Below, piece after piece: positions 11,076-22,070 of a stretch of DNA of 64,000 bases. Origin of the DNA: Polychytrium aggregatum (lineage: Eukaryota > Chytridiomycota > Chytridiomycetes > Polychytriales); NCBI RefSeq assembly GCF_025602895.1, contig NW_026516237.1:310001-374000 (forward strand). Direction: 5' to 3'. The translations under genes were made by a program, and so were the position numbers. The notes under the pieces were generated by a model. It did not search any database. It was not told where the DNA came from and worked only from the letters and a program-made list of their open reading frames with translations. Position 1 is the first letter of the stretch. Each line of letters starts with the position of its first letter.

Positions 11076-12423
11076 CTACAAGAGCTGCCCTTCGATCAGG
11101 TCGATTGCATCCAGCATCTGCTCCTCGGACGCACTGACGCCCAGACTGCTGGCGAGTCGCTGCCACAACGCTCTGGCTTTCTCGGGATCCCGAGCACATC
11201 CATAACCCTTCCAGAAGCACACCAGAAGCTGCGGGGCTCGGTTGCTGCAATCGTCGGCGGCCATTGACCCCAGGCCCGTCGATCGTTCCCACAGCTCGAC
11301 AGCTCTCGATCGGTCCGTCGCTGCACCCACTCCTCCCCACAGGCAGTCACCCAGAGCCGCCATCGAGTTTGGGCATCCGCCATCGGCGCCTTCCTTGTAG
11401 CATCGAACTGCTAGAGCCAGCTCCGCATCGGCGGTGTGACGGTAACCATCGCCGATTTCTTTGAGGGTCGGTGCTGTCGAGCCTTTCTGGGCTGCCCGAT
11501 AGCAGAGTTCGAGTACCTGGCGATCGCCTGCTCCACCTGGGACGGTTATCGTTCCGTCTTGCAGCAACGAGGCCGCCCGAAGGTACCCACGGAAGTTTCC
11601 GAGCTCGCCGGATTTGACGAAGCTGTCGAGTGCCTGTTGCATCTGGAGGCCATTCTTTTGTCTGTCGGCCAGCAGCAACTCGGCCCAGTCAAAGACGCAG
11701 GCGGCATCATCGAGCTTGGCTGCCAGGGCAACAAAGAGCCGGTACTTGTCGGCTATTCGGCTGGCAAGGGATGCAGCGACCTTGGGTGGGCGGTGGCCTG
11801 AGGTGCTCCGAGTGTCAAGATACATTTGCCGATAGATGGCCGCAGCTCCCGCGACGGCCGAGGGATCGCCTTCGAGCGCCGCCTTCTCTAAGAGCGGGAG
11901 CAGAGTCCTTGCATGCACCACTGAGTCATCTGGAGGATCGTCGATGTCGTGGTCGCTCTCCATCGCTGCCACGAGAGACTTGATGAGCCTCGGTTGCAGG
12001 GACTCTAGCAGATAAAAGAGACTGGGAACATCGCCATGGTCGGCGAGGGCAAGACGTAGATTGAAAAGATAGGCTCGGTGTCGTCTAATGTCGTCGTCAT
12101 TTGCTTCCTGGCCATCTATGCTTTGAGGGGAGGAAGCGATGAGTTCACGAGAGCCGCGTGGGATACCATCAACGGCAGATGGACTCGATCTCACCTGCTG
12201 GAGCTGCTTCCTGATGCATCTGGGAGCAGTAGTGATACTCGTAGTACTCGACGAGCAACCGAGCGCACTGCACATCGAACGGACTAATGCCAAACGCCTC
12301 GAGGGCCTCTATGGCTTGCTGATGCTGGTCGGTTTGCCACAGAGCTTGGGCATACGGAAGCAGGAGACGCTGGTTGCCACACTCGACAGCAGCAGCAAGA
12401 TCGCGGATGCATTCTTGATCCAT
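11076..12423 (-). CDS. Sel1-like-repeat (TPR-related) protein
   Basis: Exon 1 (12423-12195, starting MDQECIRDL) ends in phase 1 at a GTGAGA donor. Exon 2 is best started near 12103, giving about 418 residues. Helical pairs of the Sel1 type recur: AALEGDPSAVAGAAAIYRQMY, ELCYRAAQKGSTAPTLKEIGDGY, LAVRCYKEGADGGCPNSMAALGDCLWGG, AVELWERSTGLGSM, and APQLLVCFWKGYGCARDPEKARALW. Such alpha-solenoids are scaffolds, for example in chitin synthase regulation or ERAD; nothing here points to one partner. There is no signal peptide. The intron acceptor is weak, so the exon 2 start could move by a few codons. Confidence 0.75.
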
Positions 12424-12549
12424 GAGGGTTGCTGACGAAGATTTGCCTTGATCCAAAGATATGCAAATGCGGTGCGATGTACGCATTCAAGCAAGCAGCA
12501 CACGATTGGAATGATGCGAGGGATAGCAGGCTTTGCTGGCTGAGTCATT

Positions 12550-12573
12550 CTCAGGCCCATGCTCAGGCCCATA

Positions 12574-12606
<33 letters not shown>
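12550..12606. repeat. CAGGCT/CAGGCC hexamer repeat
   Basis: About nine imperfect-to-perfect 6-bp units lie in the 358-bp gap between the Sel1 gene start and the HisRS stop. It is probably a simple-sequence expansion in the upstream region of the Sel1 gene. Confidence 0.85.
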
Positions 12607-12781
12607 TTCAATCCCTCAAGTCAATCATGCCCAGCCACATGGACATCCAGCCCCACCGGTTCTGAACGGGCAGTGTTGGACGCGGGTACTTCGGTGTATT
12701 GAGCCGCAAAGCTCGGCATACCCAAAATTACACTATGAGGGTGTGTCCTTCAGGGCAGCGTGTGGCCGGCCGCACAAGCCA

Positions 12782-15700
12782 TTACCAACCGCCAACAACC
12801 GGGCCAAAGTAGGCACGCTCCTCAGCAGCGACCCAGTCCTTGGGGGTCGGGGGCTGGGGCTGTGACGATCCAGCGGCGGTGTGGGTCTCAATCTTGATCG
12901 AGCGGGGAGCGACAGCAGCAGCAGCAGGCTGGGCTCCAGATTGCTTTTCGGTAGCCTTGGACGAGTTGTCGACCTTGCAGGCAGTAGAGACTGGTCCAAA
13001 GGCGGAAGCACCCCAGGAGGGAGGGTATGAGGCACTGGCAGGGCTGCTGGGGCCGTAGTAAGCCCGCTCATGGGCGGCAACAAACTCGAGTCCAGAGGGG
13101 CCGTGGTGAGCAGCCTGGGTCACAATGCTGCGGACACCAGAAGCAGGGCCGGTCAGAGGCGACTTGGGGGCGGCGCCCTTGCCTTTGGCCTTGGGAGCAG
13201 CAGCAGCAGCAGCAGGAGCAGGAGCAGCAGGAGCAGCCTTGGCTGAAACAAAGGCCTCGTTAGGGCTGTCCTCCAGGCGGCGCTTGATCTCGGCCACCAT
13301 CTCAACTCGCTTGATCGTAACACCGCCGCCCTGCTCGCTGTCCTTGGCTCGCATATCCTTGAGCTTCACGATGCCTTCCTTGACCTCGCTCTCGCCGATG
13401 ATGATCGCAAGCGGAATCTGGTCCTTATCGCAGGCTGTCCACTGAGCCTGCAGCTTTGGCTTGGCCTTGTGCATAAAGTCGGCCTTGATGTCGGCGTCCC
13501 AGAGCTCCTTGCAAATACGCATGCGCTCCTCGAGCTGGCCGTCTCCAACACCGATAACGTAGACCTGGGTCTGGTTGGCCTTGACCTGCTTGATGTTGAG
13601 CTTGCGCATCAAGATCGAGAAAACTCGCTCGACACCGATACTGACACCGACACAGGGAATCTTCTGGCCGCCAGAGAACATGCCAACAAGCTCGTCGTAG
13701 CGACCACCTGCAGCGATGGATCCAGTGCCGCTCGACTCATCGTCCTCTGTTGTAAGGCAGCGGGGCCGGCCATGTTAGTGATCGCGGTCGGGCAGCCATT
13801 GATTGAAATTGCGCTCGGCGCCATGCTAATCGGCTTCACATCAGCGCCTATTGGAGTATGCTGGTAGAACACGCGGCGAAGGCCGGGCAAAGCACTCAGA
13901 CTCAGTCGAGGGCGTCACCGATGACTCACTGTTCATCGAGGCATTGAAGACGGCTTCGTAAATCACGCCAGTGTAGTAGTCCAAACCACGGGCCAGACTG
14001 AGATCGAAGATGATCTAGGGATGGGCAAGTGGCAGATCACGGATGCGCAGGTGGCAGGCCATGGATGCGCTGTCAGCTTCGAATGATCGCTGGGCTGTGG
14101 AAGCACGGGGCACTGTCCAAGCGGGCCCACCCACATCAGATGCAAGCCAAGCAAACGGCAGCACATCTTGATTGCAAAGCCAGACGTACCCTGTCGCTGA
14201 TGCCGAAAATGTCGAGGAACCTGAAGAGCTGGCGCATGTCCTTGATGCCAGCAGAAGCCCTTGAGTTGCTTGACAGTCCTGGGTCGTTTGCCAGGATCTC
14301 GCAGAGCTCTGCGCCACCCTTGAGCTTGACGTACTCCCCGATGCGATCGGCAACGGCGGGATCCAGGCCCTTCTCCTGAGTCATTTCCTTGCGGACATCC
14401 TCCCAGGACATCTTGTCCAGCTTGTCGACGGCCGAGGAAATGGGTCGAATTTTCTCAGCGGGGACGCCGCAGACCTCGAACATGCCGTCCAGGATCTTGC
14501 GGTGGTTCATCTGCGCAGTGGCCGTCGAAACCGATGCATTAGCGATTCCGATACAGCCAATGTAATGATCGGCCTGCTTTACAAAGGAGACAATGCCCTC
14601 AGGGCTCCCCAGGCACACTGGAAGCCGAAACACATGTTTTACATGCACTGCATCGCACGCGATCCCTCCCACAGTCCCAAAGTACGCCACGTCTTACCTT
14701 GACGGTAAAGTCGCCGACATCCAGTTGAGTCAGGATCTCCACCATGACTTTGACGACCTCGGCATCCGGGATCATGGGGTCGAAAGTGCCGGCAATGTCA
14801 AAGTCCTGGACGGCCCGAAGCAGGGAGGGGGGAGATGGAAAACAAAGCATGAGTCAGGCTGCTGTGGGTGTGGCGTTGGCATGGCTCGATATGACAGCAA
14901 GTCAGACGGACACATACGCATTGATAGAACTCGCGCATGCGACCCTTGGTAACGGAGGGTTGGTCGCGGCGGTAGACCTTGGCGATCTGGTAGCGCTTAA
15001 TGGTGGGATACTCCTTGCTGTTCATGGCCAGGAATCGGGCAAATGGAACCTGCGAGCCAAGGATGCGGTCTTCAGATGACAGCTCAATCCGGCAGCGGAC
15101 ACGACGATCACGATCGTGGCTTGCCATGACAAGGGCGACGCCTCCATCAAGCTCGGGGAGACTGCATCGTGACAACGGCAATGACGGCACGGTCGCGTTG
15201 TGCGAAGGGAAACTCACGGTCAAATCGTAGCGCAACGAACACAGCTCGCCGCCTTGGTCCTGAAGATCGTAGATGAGCTTGCTGTCCTCGCCGTACTTGC
15301 CCGAGAGGATTTCCTGCAGGCAACGAAGGGTGAGACTGATAGAAAAAGTGGTGCCCAAAGTGGTGCAGACATGTGGCGGACAGGGCTGCTGATACTGCAG
15401 CTTGACTGCCTCTGACCTCCAAAGCGTGGTGGGCAGTGGAATCACGGCACAATCACGGCACAATCACGGCATAACGGCAGCATGGCCACAATATCGAGGC
15501 AATGATTGCATCGAGTAGCGCGCCATACCTTGAGCTCAAAAACAGGCGTGTCGATGGTGATGCCGCCGTGGCGTTTGAAGCACTGGGTAATCGTCGAGAA
15601 GATCTTTTCTCGGACAGCCATTTCCTTGTCGGTGTAGTCCTTGGTGCCCTGGATGTTTGGATAGCGCACGATCAGCGACGGGCAAGTGCCGGTCGGTCAG

Positions 15701-16172
15701 TTCGTGCGTTGACAGGAGGCGGCGAGCAAGGACGCAAGGCATTCGCCAATCCAACGATCCCGAATGCCAGTGTCGTTCCAGTGACACTCGTCCGGTCTTT
15801 GGGGACGAGTGGGGTCGCGGGCACGAGAACCAGCATTACCTTGGGCACTTTCAGGGTGAACTTCTTGCTTTGGTCGCCGTCCTCACCAAGGCTCTTCTTT
15901 TGTTCCTGCAGGGCTTTCAGCACCTCGATCTGTGCATCGATTTCTTCCTTGGGGGCCTTGCGCTGTTTCAGGGCCTTCATGGCGTCCTGGGCCTCCTTGA
16001 TGCGGACCTGGATGTCCTCGGCGGTGGTCATGGTTGAGTAGATACGCGAGTGGATGGCTGGGATAGCGGGTGGCTGGAGACGGGGCAGCAGAGACGGCGT
16101 GCGGGGAAGCGGGAGTCTTTGCACGGGAAACAGAGGACGTCCGATCAGAGGCAGCCAGCGGCCTTTTATCAT
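12782..16172 (-). CDS. Histidyl-tRNA synthetase, likely dual cytosolic/mitochondrial
   Basis: Eight exons (16172-15840, 15648-15529, 15313-15218, 15049-14918, 14805-14698, 14510-14190, 14014-13930, 13746-12782) give 719 residues in a consistent frame. Residues 1-47 are Arg/Pro/Leu-rich with no acidic residue, like a mitochondrial presequence. A second ATG at 16031 begins directly at a WHEP helix pair (MTTAEDIQ...EALKALQEQ-like). This is the two-start design known for yeast HTS1. Class II motifs follow: [41 protein letters not shown], and the His-specific ARGLDYYTG and AGGRYDELV, then the anticodon-binding domain. The last 150 residues are extra: an Ala/Pro linker and two copies of a motif, [12 protein letters not shown] and [12 protein letters not shown]. 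The 506-bp spacer to the divergent PPT1 gene is probably a shared promoter. Confidence 0.92.
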
Positions 16173-16678
16173 GAACACCGATGTCGATGATTGCAGAACG
16201 GCTGGAGGGCAGGGCAGCCTGGATCTGGGCAATCGGATATCACAGAGGGAGCAAAAAAACGGAGCGAGGCGAGGCGAGGGCGCGGCGAGGCCACGGGCGA
16301 GAGCACACCGAGAGCGGCGTCTCGCCCGGCGGCTGTGTGAGTGTGCGCAGCCGACTGCGCAGCGCACCGCCACAGCATGGCTCTGGCTGAGTGGCTCAAT
16401 CGGCCGGCGGGGAAGTGACCAGACCAGAGTCGATGGCATTGCGATGGCCGGCCAGCCGATGGAAGTGATAGCCGGAGCAGTCGACTGGCGCGGCTATCAT
16501 CTGTCTTGCGGCTGCGATGCTCCATGCCTCTCGTCTGCGCCCATGTTGCGGCTGGCCTCCAAAGCCGCTGTCTTGGTGGAGAATCTCCGCCGAGCCAGGG
16601 CAACCCGCCACCCTGGTCAGCACAGAGGCCCGTCGCGCTTCTCTCCGATCTGGCCTTCGATCAAGCAATCGGACAACG

Positions 16679-18781
16679 ATGAACGCTGCGCTGCGAATCC
16701 TATCCCTCTGTGTGGGGCTGTTGCTGTGCATTGCAGCGTCCCAAGGTATAGGCGTCGTGCAGTCATGGACCCTTGCCGCCCCTCGCTGCCTTTTGCCCTG
16801 GGTGCCAGCTCTGAACTAACATGGCTGTTCTCTATCGTTTCCCTTTGGTCCTCCCGTCGGCCTCCGCAGCTGTTTACACTCCAGGTGAGCCGCGGTCCGG
16901 GTGATCTTCATCGCAAACCTCGCAATGCATTCGGCTGATCCGCGCTATTGTCTCCGTGTTCAGTTGTCATTTGGCACGGCATGGGCGACTCTTGTTGTGG
17001 AGGGTAAGTGGTTCAAATCAGGAAGGCAAAGCGTCTGCCCCTCCCCTATCGATCGTCAAGGCCACCAAAGACCAGCCGTCTGACCCAGGCGATTCCGGTC
17101 TCAGCATCCTTGATCTGGCGGCCCAGTTGCAAGAACGCTTGCCGGGCGTATATGTGTATTCTGTCCGCATTGGGGCGTCCGAAGACGAAGACAGGGACCA
17201 CGGCTATTTCGATGTCATCAGCCGCCAGGTGGGGCAACGGCTGACAGTTTCTCAGCGTCGGCTGTGGTGTGAACGTGATCGCTGCTATTTCTACCTGCCA
17301 ATTAAGTTGCGGAAGGAGCGTGCACGATCTTGCGATCTCCGTGGCTCGCATACTGACCTGGAGCCGCATCCTCAGGTGGATGAAGTTTGTGAGCAACTCA
17401 AGAGCGACCCGCTCCTTTCGAGTGGCTTCAATGCCATCGGCTTCAGCCAGGTATTGTGCCTTGGTTCGCTTTGCTTTCTTGGCGGTGCTTTCGAGGCTGG
17501 CCCCGCCGATTCTGACCCCTCGCCTGGATTTAGGGTGGCTTGTTGATGCGAGCCTATGTCGAGAAATGCGATGGCCCGGCAGTACGCAACCTCATCACCA
17601 TGGGCTCGCCACATGGTGGGATCGCCCACTTTCCGGGATGCATGGGCAAGGATACTGCCAAGTGCGAACTGGCTCGCTCGCTTCTGCTTCGGGGCGCCTA
17701 CATCCCCTGGATCCAGAACCGGGTGGTCCAGGCGCAGTACTACAGGGTATGTCGGTGTGATGACTCCGTCGGTCTGTGCTTCGCCTGCGTGTCTGCAGAT
17801 GGCTCAGATGACGCAGATGACGCAGATAACGCAGATAATGCAAGGAATCCATTGGGGACTACTGGTGCGAGCGACAGCGACGGCCCTCGCTGGCCCGCCA
17901 GCGATTTGCTCATGTTTTGTTGGATCGATATGCAGGACCCGCGCAACATCAAGCTTTATCTGGAGCGCAATATCTTCCTTCCCTACGTCAATAATGAGTT
18001 GGTAGGACCCACTGAGTATTGTTCTCTTTGCGCTCGTGCATAACCCCGCCTCAACTGGCTCGGCAACGTTCTGCGTTGGAAGTATCTGCTCAGTATCGTG
18101 TTTATCGCAACAGAACCAAAACAAGCAGTACGCCGACCGTCTCAAGTCACTGCATAACTTGGTGTTGGTCCGCTTCGAGCCCGACGACATGGTTGTGCCC
18201 AGAGATTCGGCTGTGAGTGGCTGCATGTTTGCCCCACTCGATGATCCGACTGCTTTGCGGAGCCGCCAGCTGTGACATGGAGAGACATTTCAGCTTTGTC
18301 CTGTCGGCGTTGGCGTTGGCTCGCAGCCCGCCGCAAGTGGCTGATTTCTTGCATCGGAATACTTGATCAGTGGTTTGCCAATCTCGACAAGGACGGCGCT
18401 GTGGTTCCGCTTGAGCAGCAAGATCTGTGGACCGAGGTGAGTAGCTCGCCATAACCAAGCACAGGGTTGAGTGGAGGGCTAACCGGCGTTCTGCATGGTC
18501 ATCCCGTCAGGATCGCCTTGGGCTCCGCTTCTTGAACGACAACGGTCGACTACATTTCCTGACAGCACCTGGCCCACATGTAAGTTTCCGGCGTGCTGGT
18601 CAAGCCGTTCTCGGGCATCGACGAGTGTTTGCTGTGACGGCGGGGGCTGAAGTTCATATATTCTGTGTCTGCCTGCCCCTCCCAGATGAACGGCACTGCC
18701 GATTACATTCTGAATGTGATTCTCGAGCCATTCTTGGACAACGAGCTCGCGAAGGACCCCGTGCTGGTGCTCCAGCAGTAG
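16679..18781 (+). CDS. Palmitoyl-protein thioesterase (PPT1 family)
   Basis: Eleven short exons (16679-16745, 16870-16884, 16964-17003, 17105-17228, 17376-17450, 17534-17746, 17936-18001, 18114-18212, 18371-18436, 18511-18579, 18686-18781) sum to 930 nt, or 309 residues, close to the 306 of human PPT1. A signal peptide (LSLCVGLLLCIAASQ) precedes VVIWHGMGDSCC. The nucleophile elbow GFSQG is split by intron 5, with Ser near residue 106. The acid is in EPDDMVV and the His in APGPH. Other family blocks include ERLPGVYVYS, GCMGKD, NRVVQAQYYR, FLPYVNNE, and DLWTEDRLGLR. The enzyme removes S-acyl groups from proteins in the lysosome/vacuole. Exon 2 is only 15 nt. Confidence 0.93.
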
Positions 18782-18912
18782 CATGGACAACGGCATCCGC
18801 ACCCAACTTTCATACTTGGTGGCGCAGGGCCTGGGACGAACGTTGGGGTGTGTGTATATATGATATCAGAATATACATTCGGCCTGACTACGGCAGTTTA
18901 GCAAGACATGCT

Positions 18913-21862
18913 CTAGTCTGTCTCTGGGTCCGTTTGTTGCATCACAATGCTCTCGACGACCTCCTCCAGCTCCTCGCACCGCGCCCTCCATCGCTCGTTT
19001 TCGAGCCGCAGCAACCCGACTTGCACGAGCGCATCGTTGTAGCGCTCCAGCAACTCATGTGCCTCATTGACTTGGTTCCGACCGATACCAAGACTGCTCC
19101 GAGCGATCAGTTGCTTCATTTCGTTGTTGATCTGGATTTGATACGCAACCTGGTCTTCTAGCCCAGCACATACGTTCTGTAGCTCGGTGTATTGAACAGC
19201 CAGCTTCTTGAGTTTTGCTCTGATCTTGTCGGCTTCGGTGGTGGACTTGTCGTCTCGGCCACCAGCCTCCAAGTTCCGAGAGCTCCCTTGCGGGGAGAGC
19301 TGCAGCGGCGTGGCTGGAGGTTGTGTCGCGACGTGGCTGCCTTCACCCGATTCGAGGACCTCCTCAAGCATCTGCGATGGTTCACCCGTCGTCGAAGCCG
19401 AGGCCGAGGATCGTGTCTCCAAGTTGGACAGTAGCTCGGCCTTGATGGTGCTGATTCGTGTGAAGGCCATCATGGGATCGGTCTGAGTGCCAGCATCGGT
19501 CGACCTGTGCGAATCTGTCGGACGAGACGCATCCTGGGCGGCGGGGGTCTCCTCAGGCGGGCTTGGATCGCTTCCAAAGCTGGGAGATGCTGCGGATTTC
19601 TTGGTAGGCTGTTCTTCCATCAGCCTGATGAGCTTGTCGTGTTGCTTGGCGATGATGGCCTCGGAGGAATCAATCACGGCCTGGAGCCTCACGACCTTCT
19701 CTTTCATCATGGCCATCCATTCGGCAAGCCACTCATCTAGAACTACTCGCTCGGGATCAAACTTGCTTCCAGGCTCGACGGCAATCTGCCACAGACGATA
19801 GAGCCGGTCCTCGGTCGTAGCATTGTGACTGTGGAAGCGCTTGACTTCGGTCAGGAGAGCCTCCTCTTTGAGCTTGCTTGTGTACCGAAGCCGCTCGGTG
19901 GCATCGTTGAGCTTGGTGATTTCCTCGGCCTGATCGGAAATCCGTCGCTCAAGTATCTCGGTGTTGTGCACGGCCGTCTTGAGGGTCTCGATCAGCATCG
20001 CCTGTTCCCGAGCCTGCACTTGATACAGCGATACCTCGTCGGCAAGCTGGCGGCATTTGGCGTTGAGAGCAGCAAAAACCTCGGCAGTGGTTGCGTCCTT
20101 GCCTTGCAGCAACAGCGAGCCATAGTCCACTTGGGCTCGACGGAGCACCTGGATCTCGTGTTTGAGGCTATCTTCACGGAGAGCAGAGTCTTCCAGTTGA
20201 GCATCCCTGTGTCGAATAATCTCGCCGAGCTCGCTGACCCTGTGCACAAGCATATCGTGCTTTTCTTGCAGGCTTGCAAGACTCGCTAAAGCGCTGGACG
20301 TCTGCAGCGTTTCTTCATTGGGGTCGTTAGTGTCGACTGGCGATGTGTTGGTCGATTTGGTAGTCTCGACGGCCATCGTGCGCTCAGTGGCCTGCAGGAC
20401 AGCATCTTCGTAGAGGGCCTTCCAGTGGGTGCATTCGCCTTGGGTCTCGCCCAAGACTCGTCGGACTCGGGCCAGTTCCTGCTGTACGACATCGATGTCG
20501 TCGAGAAGAATGTCCCCATTCTGAGCCCGACCAAGTGCCGATCCACGCGAAGCCAATCCGGTCGGTGGGGTCTCTCCCTGCCGCTCGTGGTCGGATATCT
20601 GCTGCTGGAGTGAAGCAATCTGGACGGTGAGGCGGTCGACATCCGATTGCGAGGGAAGCTTGAGCATAAATTCCGTCAGCCGGGCAAATTCATTGTCTCT
20701 CTGGATGAGCTGCTCGCGGAGGTACTCGATCTCGTGTGCCTCTTCCTGCGAATCGACGATGTATCGGCGAGGAGGAGCCACGATTGGCCCCATGACTAGA
20801 TCAGCACGGACGAGATCGACTGGATCGACTGGATCGACTGAATCGGCTGGATTGACTGAATCGACTGGATCGACTGAATCGACTGCTCTCGACTGCTCGA
20901 TTGATGGCACCGCAGCCTGGTCTTCGTGCTCTGAGACTTTGGTATCGAATGGAGCTTCGTCTCTTGGCTCTGGTTGCTGCGTGGGCTGCATGTTGCTGGG
21001 CTTAGTGACGGTACCGCTGGCAGGCGGTGACCCAGAGTCGGATGCATATTCAAGCCCCCGGACGACCAGGAGGCTCTGCAAATAACCGATGGCGGTCGCG
21101 ATGTCTATTCCAACGTCCGAGTGGCTCTGTGGATCAATGGCGGTTAGCGGCGGATCAGTCGACCGAGAGTCAAACCCATCGACCCGCCGAGCGACTGCGA
21201 TTCATTGTCGGTTGAAACCTACATCAACGCCTCTGGAGGGATCAAGCGAGTCGATGGCGGTCTTGACCTGCCATTTGGACAGCAAGAGATGTGTGTCGCG
21301 GCAACGAAAGTGGTGAGTTTGAATCGAGTCAACCCGCTGTCCAGCACCCCATTATAAGCCCAACTGCGACCAAGAGTTGCGCATTCACAACATGCACGAC
21401 GCAGCCACTGGATCAGAGGCCAAGCCAGCCCCGGTTCGTTGTACGCCACTGCAAACTCGGACCAGCGCAATCCTATGTGCGCCTACCGAGAAATAGATCG
21501 GCAGCTCGGCTCTGGGACTCAGCTCGGAGAGGTCGGCTGTGCCGTTTGTGCTGTCCAAGGCCCTAAGCAGCGACAAGATGGCAGCAAGGGTCGGTAAGCA
21601 GCGGAAGGACGTCGGGCCATGGCCTGGCAGTGTTTCCAAGGTCAGAGCGGTAGCTGCAGCAGGAAGGCGACCGAGCGTACAGAGCTGGTTCTCTGCTCGG
21701 ATTCTGCAGCTCAAGCAAGCCTGCGAGCGAAGGGGCCCGGTCAGACTGGTGCCGGGACTTGTATTTCAAGAAGGTGGACTTGGCATGGGCTTTCTGCGAG
21801 TCCTTGAACTGCCTGAGCTTCTTGCGGGCCAGCTCCAGCTTCTGCAGACGGTCAGGATCCAT
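18913..21862 (-). CDS. Long coiled-coil protein, golgin-like N-terminus
   Basis: The main exon (about 21150-18913) encodes over 700 residues of heptad-rich helix with breaks: EIEYLREQLIQRDNEFARL, LQQQISDHERQ, MLVHRVSELGEIIRHRD, and a C-terminal coil ending NERWRARCEELEEVVESI. An earlier exon probably starts at 21862 with MDPDRLQKLELARKKLRQFK. That basic helix resembles the N-terminus of GM130-type golgins. A short middle exon (VKTAIDSLDPSRGVD, about 21247) joins at a GTAGGT donor to SHSDVGIDIATAIGYLQ. The link between the first two exons is not resolved. Near residue 75 of the main exon a DSVDPVDSVNPADSVDP repeat reflects a 9-bp GACTGGATC tandem in the DNA. A Golgi tether or centrosomal scaffold is plausible. 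The name is inference. Confidence 0.6.
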
Positions 21863-22070
21863 GATGTTGACTCTGGACAACAGATCTAAGAAGATGCAGC
21901 AGATCTAAGAAGATGCAGCAGTTGCGAGCGACTTCGATATCCAGCGGGGCGATGACGACCAAGCCGGCCGATGCGGCCAGGGCGGCCGAGAGGGCCACGA
22001 CAAGGCCGCGCAGCCACAGCGCCGGCGCGGATCTGCTCTGTCCTGATCTCTGCCCATCCGCGCTGCATCC

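Noticed and set aside
20800-20890. Tandem GACTGGATC units as a separate repeat element
   Set aside because: They are in frame inside the coiled-coil gene and code for the DSVDPVDS stretch, so they are treated as part of that protein.
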